From Mesorhizobium loti R88b (lineage in GTDB: Bacteria > Pseudomonadota > Alphaproteobacteria > Rhizobiales > Rhizobiaceae): a stretch of DNA of 64,000 nt. The position numbers and the translations under genes were made by a program. The DNA is taken from positions 2,047,001 to 2,111,000 of the forward strand of contig NZ_CP033367.1 of assembly GCF_013170845.1 (NCBI RefSeq). The letters run 5' to 3'. Positions 44,226-52,036 of the stretch are shown in pieces (position 1 is the first letter of the stretch; every line of letters starts with the position of its first letter). The notes beneath the pieces were generated by a model. The model was given only the letters and a program-made list of their open reading frames with translations. It had not been told where the DNA came from and made no database searches.

Positions 44226-47177
44226 TCAATGCGCCTCGTCCCAATTGTTCGCCGCCCGCGCATCGACATGCAGCGGCACCGACATCGATACCGCCGGCAT
44301 TGCCGCGTTTTCCATGACATGGCGCACGACCGGGATCGTCGCCTCGACCTCCGCCTCGACCGTTTCGAAGATCAGTTCGTCATGCACCTGCAAGAGCATG
44401 CGGGCCGACAGCTTCGCCTTGTCTAGCGCTTCCTCCATGCGGATCATGGCGCGGCGGATGATGTCGGCGGCGGTGCCTTGCAGGCGGGCATTGATGGAAG
44501 CGCGCTCGTTGAAGGCACGCAGCGAGGGATTGGATGACCTTATATCGGGATAGTGGATGCGGCGTCCAAAAATGGTTTCGACAAAGCCATGCTCGCGCGC
44601 ATAGGCCTTGGTCTCCTCGATGTAATCGCGGATGCCGGGGAAGCGCTCGAAGTACTTCTTGATGTAGTTGCTCGCCTCCTCGCGCGGGATCGACAGCTGG
44701 TTGGCGAGGCCGAAGGCGGAGATACCGTAGATGATGCCGAAATTGATCGCCTTGGCGCGGCGGCGGACTTCCGAAGGCATGCCCTCCACGGGCACGTTGA
44801 ACATTTCCGAAGCGGTGATGGCGTGGATGTCGGCGCCATCGGCGAAGGCCTGCCGCAGCTGCGGGATTTCGGCGACATGGGCGAGCACACGCAGTTCGAT
44901 CTGGCTGTAGTCGGCCGAGACCAGCCGGTGGCTCTTGTCGGTGATGAAGGCGGTTCTGATCTTGCGGCCTTCGGCGGTGCGTACCGGGATGTTCTGCAGG
45001 TTCGGGTCGGAAGAGGACAGCCGGCCCGTTGTCGTCGCGGCGAGCGCATAGGAGGTGTGGACGCGCTTGGTGTCGGGATGGATGAAGCCGGGCAGGGCAT
45101 CGGTGTAGGTCGATTTCAACTTGGTCAGCTGGCGCCAGTCGACGATCTTGCGCGGCAGTTCGTGGCCCTCGGCGGCGAGATCTTCCAGCAGTTGTGCCGA
45201 GGTTGACCACTGCCCGGTTTTGGTTTTGGAGCCGCCGGGCAGCCCCATGCGGCCAAACAGGATGTCGCCGAGCTGCTTGGGCGAGCCGATGTTGATGCGC
45301 TCGCCGATGAGTTGGTAGATTTCCTCTTCCAGGCGCGCGGCGCCCTGCGCCAGTTCGCCCGACAGCCGCGACAGGATCTGCCGGTCGACCGAGATGCCGC
45401 GCTGTTCCATGCGCGCCAAGACCGGCACCAAGGGCCGCTCCAGCCGCTCATAGACCGAGACCAGGCCCTTGGCGGCAAGCCGGGGTTTCAGCACGTGCCA
45501 GAGCCGCAGCGTCACGTCGGCGTCCTCGGCGGCGTGCGCGGTCGCCTTGTCGATGTCGACCTGGTCGAAACCGACCGAACTCTTGCCTGAGCCGGTCACG
45601 TTCTTGAGCTGGAGGGGCGTGTGACCAAGCCACTTCTCGGCCAGTGCGTCCATGCCGTGACCATGCGGCGTGCCGGCATCGAGCACGTAGGAGATCAGCA
45701 TGGTGTCGTCGAACGGCGCGACATCGATGCCGTAGCGGCTCATGATGACGAGATCATATTTCAGGTTCTGCGCGATCTTGAGGACCGATTTGTCCTCCAA
45801 CAGCGGCTTCAGCACCGCCAGCGCCTCGCGAAGCGGGATCTGGTTTTCGAGCGTGCCGCCACCGAGCAGGTCGCCATTGCCGCTCTTGTGGGCAAAGGGA
45901 ATGTAGCCGGCGCGACCAGGCGCCGTGGCTATTGCCATGCCGATCAGTTCGGCCTGCATCGGATCGGCTGACGTCGCCCTGACGTCGAAGGCGGTGATAC
46001 CGGCCTCCCGTGCCTCGGCGACCCAGGCTTTCAGCGTCGCGACATCACGGATGCATTGATAGGCTGACGTGTCTATCTTGCTGGTTGCCGCACGCTCCAG
46101 CCGCAAGGCTGAGAGCAGGGAAGGGGTGTCGCCTTGCTTCGCGGTGTCCTCTGCAGTGGTCGCCGCTCCGTTGGCCTCGCTAGGCTCGGCACCGGTCCGA
46201 GCCGGCGCTCCGGCGCCCACATCGGGGCCATGCGCGTTGTCGGCGCGTTCGACGGTCACCGCGACGGCCTGGACGTCGCCGGCCTCGGTGCTGGTCGCTT
46301 CCGCCACGCGGCGGGTCAGCGAGGTGAATTCCATGGTCTTGAGGAAGCCGATCAGTTTCGGCCCGTCTGGCGCGTGCAGGACGAAATCGTCCAGCCCATC
46401 GGTCACCGGCACGTCGTTCTTCAAGGTCACCAGCTGGCGCGAGATCAGCGCCTTGTCGGCGTTGGCGATGATCGATTCGCGCCTTTTGTCCTGCTTGATC
46501 TCGATGGCGCGGGCCAGCAGCCCGTCAAGGTCGCCGAACTGTTCCAGCAACTGCGCGGCCGTCTTCGGGCCGATGCCGGGCACGCCGGGCACATTGTCGA
46601 CCGAGTCGCCGGTCAACGCCTGCAGGTCGACCATCTTTTCCGGCGGTACGCCCCATTTCTCGATTACTTCTGGAATGCCGATCTGGCGATCCTTCATCGG
46701 GTCGTACATGCCGACCGTGTCGCCGACCAGCTGCATCAGATCCTTGTCGGAGGAGATGATGGTGGTGTCGCCGCCCGCCTCGCAGGCCAGCCTGGCATAG
46801 GTGGCGATCAGGTCGTCGGCCTCGTAGCCTTCGATCTCGATGCAGGGCAGGTTGAAGGCCCGGGTCGCCTGGCGGATCAGGCCGAATTGCGGGATCAGGT
46901 CTTCCGGCGGCGCCGAACGGTTGGCCTTGTATTCGGGATAGAGATCATTGCGGAACGTTTTCGAGGAATAATCGAAGATGACCGCGAAATGCGTCGGCAC
47001 AATGCCTACATCGGTGTTGCGGGCATCCTGCATCAACTTCCACAGCATGTTGCAGAAACCGGACACGGCACCGACAGGCAGGCCGTCGGACTTGCGGGTC
47101 AGCGGCGGCAGGGCGTGGTAGGCCCGGAAGATGTAGCCGGAACCGTCGACAAGGAAGAGATGATCGCCTTTTTTCAT
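44226..47177 (-). CDS. polA: DNA polymerase I with degraded 3'-5' exonuclease motifs
   Basis: The 983-residue protein starts at MKKGDHLFLVDGSGYIFRAY. It has the 5' nuclease domain (about 1-290), a low-complexity linker rich in Ala/Thr (about 295-355), the exonuclease fold (about 370-570) and the polymerase domain with motif A SADYSQIELRVLAH, motif B RRAKAINFGIIYG and motif C LLQVHDELIFE, all intact. The exonuclease motif I reads FDVRAT (D398, R400), where E. coli has DTET with E357, and motif III has H548 for tyrosine before D552. Proofreading is probably lost. It gap-fills in repair and Okazaki processing. Confidence 0.96.
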   Translation of the reverse strand: MKKGDHLFLVDGSGYIFRAYHALPPLTRKSDGLPVGAVSGFCNMLWKLMQDARNTDVGIVPTHFAVIFDYSSKTFRNDLYPEYKANRSAPPEDLIPQFGLIRQATRAFNLPCIEIEGYEADDLIATYARLACEAGGDTTIISSDKDLMQLVGDTVGMYDPMKDRQIGIPEVIEKWGVPPEKMVDLQALTGDSVDNVPGVPGIGPKTAAQLLEQFGDLDGLLARAIEIKQDKRRESIIANADKALISRQLVTLKNDVPVTDGLDDFVLHAPDGPKLIGFLKTMEFTSLTRRVAEATSTEAGDVQAVAVTVERADNAHGPDVGAGAPARTGAEPSEANGAATTAEDTAKQGDTPSLLSALRLERAATSKIDTSAYQCIRDVATLKAWVAEAREAGITAFDVRATSADPMQAELIGMAIATAPGRAGYIPFAHKSGNGDLLGGGTLENQIPLREALAVLKPLLEDKSVLKIAQNLKYDLVIMSRYGIDVAPFDDTMLISYVLDAGTPHGHGMDALAEKWLGHTPLQLKNVTGSGKSSVGFDQVDIDKATAHAAEDADVTLRLWHVLKPRLAAKGLVSVYERLERPLVPVLARMEQRGISVDRQILSRLSGELAQGAARLEEEIYQLIGERINIGSPKQLGDILFGRMGLPGGSKTKTGQWSTSAQLLEDLAAEGHELPRKIVDWRQLTKLKSTYTDALPGFIHPDTKRVHTSYALAATTTGRLSSSDPNLQNIPVRTAEGRKIRTAFITDKSHRLVSADYSQIELRVLAHVAEIPQLRQAFADGADIHAITASEMFNVPVEGMPSEVRRRAKAINFGIIYGISAFGLANQLSIPREEASNYIKKYFERFPGIRDYIEETKAYAREHGFVETIFGRRIHYPDIRSSNPSLRAFNERASINARLQGTAADIIRRAMIRMEEALDKAKLSARMLLQVHDELIFETVEAEVEATIPVVRHVMENAAMPAVSMSVPLHVDARAANNWDEAH

Positions 47178-47287
47178 GCCGGCAGGGATAGCGCGGCGCG
47201 ATGGCTTGGTCCATGCCAAAGACATTGCCAGGCATCGGTTCCGTCAACACCCTGACAACTCCGGACTATACAGACGTGCTCACGGGC

Positions 47288-47307
47288 ACGTTACAAAAGT
47301 GTAACGT
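47288..47307. promoter_or_regulatory. Perfect palindrome upstream of polA
   Basis: Arms ACGTTACA and TGTAACGT surround AAAG, 111-130 nt from the polA start and about 40 nt before the candidate small RNA. It is a plausible operator for either. The protein that binds is unknown. Confidence 0.45.
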
Positions 47308-47348
47308 TGAGGCCCTTGAATCGCCACTTTCACAGACCCAAATACAGG

Positions 47349-47497
47349 TCATCGGCAGTTTTCGCCGAGTCCGGAGCAAGGCCCGTCCCCCGCCTATCCC
47401 GGACAATTGCGGCAGCCTATCCCCCCTCTCCGGGCTGCCGCATCGTTTCGAGTACAGGACCGCCGTGGTTTCCCCTCCACCACGGCGGTCTTTTTTT
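47349..47497 (+). ncRNA. Candidate trans-acting small RNA upstream of polA
   Basis: About 149 nt end in a strong terminator, though no convincing protein gene lies on this strand upstream. Three hairpins are visible: TCGGC/GCCGA at about 47352-47368, GGCAGCC/GGCTGCC with a C-rich loop (TATCCCCCCTCTCC), and the terminator with loop TTTCCCCTCCA. The C-rich loops could pair with Shine-Dalgarno sequences, as in rhizobial anti-SD sRNAs. From memory one Rhizobiales family (alpha-r7/Smr7C) sits beside polA; I cannot confirm that this is it. The 5' end is approximate. Confidence 0.6.
47458..47497 (+). terminator. Strong intrinsic terminator upstream of polA
   Basis: Arms GACCGCCGTGG and CCACGGCGGTC around an 11-nt loop, followed by seven T residues. 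It is on the plus strand in a region with no plus-strand gene other than the candidate sRNA. Confidence 0.92.
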
Positions 47498-47501
47498 GCC
47501 T

Positions 47502-47603
47502 AGAGCGCATCGCGTTTCATCGGATTCAGGCGATGCGCTTTAGGTCATTGTTTTTATGCATGTCCGTTCTCCCAAAACCGGGGCCACTTTTGGGCGCCAT
47601 GCA
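47502..47603. repeat. Composite two-hairpin dispersed repeat
   Basis: Hairpin 1 has arms AGAGCGCATCGC and GCGATGCGCTTT (47502-47542). Hairpin 2 (47557-47603) is the TGCATG-type element also found at 16650-16696. The spacer AGGTCATTGTTTTTA joins them. The layout parallels copy B at 33380-33503. Confidence 0.8.
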
Positions 47604-47703
47604 GTAGCGGCAGCGGACTCGCGCCGTGGTCCAATGGTCCCGGGCTTTTCGTTTCACCGCTCTGCCTTTACGGTTCTGGCACTGAATCGAAAGGCTAAGC
47701 GAA

Positions 47704-49089
47704 ATGTCGGCAGTTTCCCCCGTCCTCGACCGTCTCGACAAGAATCTCCACCAGAGCCTCGAACGTCTGTTCTGCCTGCTCAGGATCAAATCGATCTCCA
47801 CCGATCCGGCCTATGCCGCCGACTGCCGCAAGGCGGCGGAATGGCTGGTGGCGGAACTCAAGCTGATCGGCTTCGACGCCAGTGTGCGCGACACGCCAGG
47901 CCACCCGATGGTGGTTGCGCATCATGACGGGCCGGCGGGCGCGCCACATGTGCTGTTCTATGGCCATTATGACGTGCAGCCGGTCGACCCGATCGAATTG
48001 TGGGAAAACGATCCGTTCGCGCCTGCCATCAAGGAGGTCGGGCCTGACCACAAGGTGATCACGGGGCGCGGCTCGGCTGACGACAAGGGCCAGTTGATGA
48101 CCTTTGTCGAGGCTTGCCGTGCCTGGAAGCAGGTGCATGGCAATCTGCCGTGCCGGATCACCATCCTGTTCGAGGGCGAGGAGGAGTCCGGCTCGCCGTC
48201 GCTGAAGCCGTTCCTCGAGGCCAATGCCGAAGAGCTCAAGGCCGACTTCGCGCTGGTCTGCGATACCGGCATGTGGGACCGCGACACGCCGTCGATCTGC
48301 GTTGCACTGCGCGGGCTGGTTGGCGAGGAGATCACGGTGAAGGCCGCCGATCGCGACCTGCATTCGGGTCTCTATGGCGGGGCCGCCGCCAATCCAATCC
48401 GCATCCTGGCCAAGGTGTTGGCCGACATCCACAACAAGGACGGCCATATCACCATTCCCGGCTTCTATGACGGTGTCGAGGAAACGCCGTCGCAGGTGCT
48501 GAAATCGTGGGAGACGCTTGGTGAGACGGCCGAGACCTTCCTCGGGCCAGTCGGCCTGTCGATCCCGTCGGGCGAAAAGGGTCGCTCGGTGCTGGAACTG
48601 ACCTGGGCGCGACCGACGGCCGAGTTCAACGGCATTATCGGCGGCTATACCGGCAAGGGCTTCAAGACGGTGATCGCCGCGGAGGCTTCGGCGAAAGTGT
48701 CCTTCCGCCTCGTCCACAAGCAGGACCCGGCCAAGATCCGAGACGCATTCCAGAAATTCGTCGAGGAGCGCATTCCGGCCGACTGTTCGGTCGAATTCCA
48801 TCCGCATGGCGGATCGCCGGCGATCCAGCTTTCCTATGACTCGCCGTTCCTGGCCAAGGCCAAGATAGCGCTGTCGGACGAATGGCCGAAGCCGGCGGTC
48901 ACGACCGGCAGTGGCGGCTCCATTCCCGTGGTCGGCGATTTCCAGACCTATCTCGGCATGGAATCACTGCTGGTCGGGTTCGGCCTCGACGACGACCGCA
49001 TCCACTCGCCCAACGAGAAATACGAACTCTCATCCTTCCACAAGGGCCAGCGCTCCTGGGCGCGCATTCTGGATGCACTGACGCGCTGA
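47704..49089 (+). CDS. M20-family metallodipeptidase
   Basis: The 461-residue protein has the M20 metal motifs: FYGHYDVQPVDP (first His and catalytic Asp), GRGSADDKGQLM (bridging Asp), FEGEEESGSPSL (catalytic Glu and ligand Glu), CDTGMW and a late His in RIHSPNEKYE. The lid domain lies in about residues 200-330. It resembles the carnosinase-like/DUG1 dipeptidases and probably cleaves cytoplasmic dipeptides. No signal peptide. It appears to be a single gene. Confidence 0.93.
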   Translation: MSAVSPVLDRLDKNLHQSLERLFCLLRIKSISTDPAYAADCRKAAEWLVAELKLIGFDASVRDTPGHPMVVAHHDGPAGAPHVLFYGHYDVQPVDPIELWENDPFAPAIKEVGPDHKVITGRGSADDKGQLMTFVEACRAWKQVHGNLPCRITILFEGEEESGSPSLKPFLEANAEELKADFALVCDTGMWDRDTPSICVALRGLVGEEITVKAADRDLHSGLYGGAAANPIRILAKVLADIHNKDGHITIPGFYDGVEETPSQVLKSWETLGETAETFLGPVGLSIPSGEKGRSVLELTWARPTAEFNGIIGGYTGKGFKTVIAAEASAKVSFRLVHKQDPAKIRDAFQKFVEERIPADCSVEFHPHGGSPAIQLSYDSPFLAKAKIALSDEWPKPAVTTGSGGSIPVVGDFQTYLGMESLLVGFGLDDDRIHSPNEKYELSSFHKGQRSWARILDALTR

Positions 49090-49167
49090 ACGGCGGAAAA
49101 CACGTTTTCCTGTTGATTTTTCACCGGATCGCGGCGAGGACGGGGTACGCCGCGACCGGAGAAGACA

Positions 49168-49788
<621 letters not shown>

Positions 49789-49876
49789 CGGCTCGAGAGC
49801 GCTCCCGGCCGGTGGTCGGCTGGAACCAGATGCCGGCCGCCGCGTTTTGTCGGCGCAGGGCTCAATGGGGGACAGG

Positions 49877-50077
49877 ATGGCCGACAGCAAACCGATATCG
49901 ACAGCGCCAACCGACGGCTCCAAGGTCTCTGTCCTGTGGAGGGACAGCGACGGCGTCGTCAGCCAATCCATCGGGCAATATCGCGACGGCGGGTGGTGGG
50001 TCTATACCGACAGCAACACCCAGAAAAAGGTCGAACCGACCAGTTGGCGGCCGGCCTCGGGCGACGATGACGATTAG
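49877..50077 (+). CDS. Small hypothetical protein with PISTAPTDG start
   Basis: The 66-residue frame (MADSKPISTAPTDGSKVSVL) looks like the small PISTAPxDG(T/S) proteins that often have a GWW segment; here DGGWWVYTD is present. A GGGGA site lies about 5 nt before the ATG at 49877. Longer starts at 49847 and 49865 are possible. It ends in an acidic tail (GDDDD). Function is unknown. Confidence 0.65.
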   Translation: MADSKPISTAPTDGSKVSVLWRDSDGVVSQSIGQYRDGGWWVYTDSNTQKKVEPTSWRPASGDDDD

Positions 50078-50093
50078 GACTCCTTGTTTTGAG

Positions 50094-50140
50094 GCAATTC
50101 CCAAGGGAAAGCGCTACGCGCTCTTTTCCTGGAGGTGCTC
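50094..50140. repeat. Dispersed hairpin repeat, copy C
   Basis: From GCAATTC at 50094 to GGAGGTGCTC at 50140, sharing AAGGGAAAGCGCTACGCGCT with copy B. It lies directly after the small hypothetical gene and may serve as its 3' hairpin. Confidence 0.75.
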
Positions 50141-50256
50141 TCGCAAGCGCGCCGCTGGCGAGGCCAACCGCTTTCGAATAGCTTGAAGGTGTTGATATCG
50201 AGGCCGATTCGGAGCCTTCCGCTCCGCGCTCGCCCTCTTGCTCGGAGGAAATCGTC

Positions 50257-50511
50257 ATGGGTGTCGAAAGCCTGCTCGTCTTCATCATCATTGGTGCCAT
50301 CGCCGGCTGGCTTGCCGGCCTCATCGTTTCCGGCTTCGGCTTCGGCCTGATCGGCAACATCATCGTCGGCATTATCGGCGCCTTCATCGCCGGCTGGCTG
50401 TTTCCGCGGCTCGGCTTCGCCATCGGCGGCGGCATTCTCGCTGCCATCATCAACGCCACGATCGGCGCCATCATCCTTTTGGTCCTGGTCAAGGTCCTCA
50501 AGCGAGCGTGA
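50257..50511 (+). CDS. GlsB/YeaQ/YmgE-family stress membrane protein
   Basis: The 84-residue protein has three hydrophobic glycine-rich segments (VFIIIGAIAGWLAGLIVSGFGFG, NIIVGIIGAFIAGWLF, GGGILAAIINATIGAIILLVLV) typical of the transglycosylase-associated family. It is an inner-membrane protein often induced by stress. A GGAGG site precedes the ATG by 8 nt. It sits between two copies of a dispersed repeat. Confidence 0.92.
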   Translation: MGVESLLVFIIIGAIAGWLAGLIVSGFGFGLIGNIIVGIIGAFIAGWLFPRLGFAIGGGILAAIINATIGAIILLVLVKVLKRA

Positions 50512-50532
50512 GGCTCGAGCTTTTCAATTAAC

Positions 50533-50578
50533 GCAATTCCCCAGGGAAAACCGCTTCACACTTTTCCTGGAATTGCTC
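50533..50578. repeat. Dispersed hairpin repeat, copy D
   Basis: From GCAATTCC to GGAATTGCTC, nearly identical to copy A at 8765-8810. It lies between the GlsB-like gene and the 48-residue gene, 15 nt before the latter's start. Confidence 0.8.
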
Positions 50579-50592
50579 CAAAGGAGCGCGCC

Positions 50593-50739
50593 ATGAAGCA
50601 GAACACACTCTATCTCCTCATTGGCGCGCTCGTCGTCGTGGTCATCGCGCTTGGCGCCTATGTCTACCGCGAGCAGACGAAGCCGAAAGGCGTCGAACTC
50701 AAGATCGACGACAAGGGCATTTCGATCCAGCAGAACTGA
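50593..50739 (+). CDS. 48-residue single-span membrane microprotein
   Basis: The frame begins MKQNTLYLLIGALVVVVIAL and ends DDKGISIQQN. One membrane helix (about residues 6-23) is followed by a charged tail with the pattern EQTKPKGVELKIDDKGISI. An AAGGAG site lies 6 nt before the ATG. The tail resembles that of small membrane proteins common in Rhizobiales, but I know no function. It may be co-transcribed with the GlsB-like gene. Confidence 0.75.
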   Translation: MKQNTLYLLIGALVVVVIALGAYVYREQTKPKGVELKIDDKGISIQQN

Positions 50740-50971
50740 GCCATACGACCGCGATGCTGGTGCAGGAGCCCTATCCAACGAAGGCAGCGGATCTTTGAAC
50801 CTTGCCAGGCAGATATACCGTCATGTCGGCGATACAGTGCTTGACCGTCAAGCTGTTGATCGGGCCTGGTCTGTCACGAAGTTCTAGGCGTGAGACGAGC
50901 GTCAATCGGGGCTGGGGCGGATTGCACCTTCAAGTTGATTTCACAACGCGTGGCTTTGGTCGGACACTTTG

Positions 50972-51976
50972 ATGTTGCGTCAGATCGATTTCGAAGCCAG
51001 CGACGCGGTGCAGACGGCGCTCGCTTCTGTCGGGCGTACCGAGGATTTGCGGTTTTCGCCGGACAATCGACTGCTGGCGATAGCGGGATACGGACGCAGG
51101 CGCTGTTTGATCCTGCGCATCGAGATCAAGCGGGGACCCGATGGCGCGCGCATCACCATCCCGAATTTCATCGAACTGGCTTCGGAAAGCATGGGCGAGG
51201 TTCATGGCATCGATTTCATCGATGATCGGACCTTTGTGGTCGCGAATCGCGATGGGCTGGTTGTGGTATTTGGCCTGCCTCCGGAAGAGCCGGCTGGCCA
51301 AAGTCGCGAGATCGTACCTCTTCGCCGGATCAAGGGAGGAAGGCGTTGCAAGCTGAGATCGCCCGGGTCGGTCACGGTCAGCCATGATTCTTGGGGGCGG
51401 GTCAGTCTGCTTGTCTGCAACAACTACACCCATGTGGTTACGCGGCATGTTGCCAGCCGGTGGCTGGGCTACCGTACGATCAGAAATCGGCCGCTACTGA
51501 AGCATGGCCTTGATATACCGGACGGCGTTGCACTCAGCCATGACGGCGAGTGGATTGCGGTCAGCAGCCACGGTACCAGGGATGTGAAGATCTACAGGAT
51601 GTCGGCATCGCTCGGCCCGGACACAGAACCCGCCGGCGTCCTGCAGCATGCCAATTATCCCCACGGCCTGCGCTTCACCGCCGACGATCAGCACATCCTG
51701 GTTGCCGACGCAGGCAGTCCAATGCTGCATGTCTATGATCGCGGAACCGGTTGGGACGGATATCACGCGCCGCGTTCCATCGCCGTGCTCGACGACGCGA
51801 CTTTCCTGCGCGGCAGGGCCAATCCTGAGGAAGGCGGGCCTAAAGGTCTCGACATCGATCGATCCAACAGCATCGTCGCGGTTACCTGCGAAGAGAAGAT
51901 TCTCAGCTTCTTCTCGCTTCAGTCGATCATAGGCCGGTCAACCTCGCAGCCTCAATACGACTTAACCCGCCCTTAA
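50972..51976 (+). CDS. Beta-propeller-like protein of unknown function
   Basis: The 334-residue protein, starting at the ATG at 50972, shows repeated blade-like segments: LRFSPDNRLLAIAGYGRRRC, VALSHDGEWIAVSSHGTRDV and LRFTADDQHILVADAGSPML. These resemble YVTN/SMP-30-like propellers of six or seven blades. No signal peptide is seen. Residues VHGIDFIDDRTFVVANRDGL and GPKGLDIDRSNSIVAVTCE are further blades. It is single on its strand; substrate or partner unknown. Confidence 0.75.
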   Translation: MLRQIDFEASDAVQTALASVGRTEDLRFSPDNRLLAIAGYGRRRCLILRIEIKRGPDGARITIPNFIELASESMGEVHGIDFIDDRTFVVANRDGLVVVFGLPPEEPAGQSREIVPLRRIKGGRRCKLRSPGSVTVSHDSWGRVSLLVCNNYTHVVTRHVASRWLGYRTIRNRPLLKHGLDIPDGVALSHDGEWIAVSSHGTRDVKIYRMSASLGPDTEPAGVLQHANYPHGLRFTADDQHILVADAGSPMLHVYDRGTGWDGYHAPRSIAVLDDATFLRGRANPEEGGPKGLDIDRSNSIVAVTCEEKILSFFSLQSIIGRSTSQPQYDLTRP

Positions 51977-52036
51977 ATCGCCGCATCTACTCTGCAACCG
52001 GAGCGCCATTGGCACCGGGGATAGCAAGCGCAGCGC

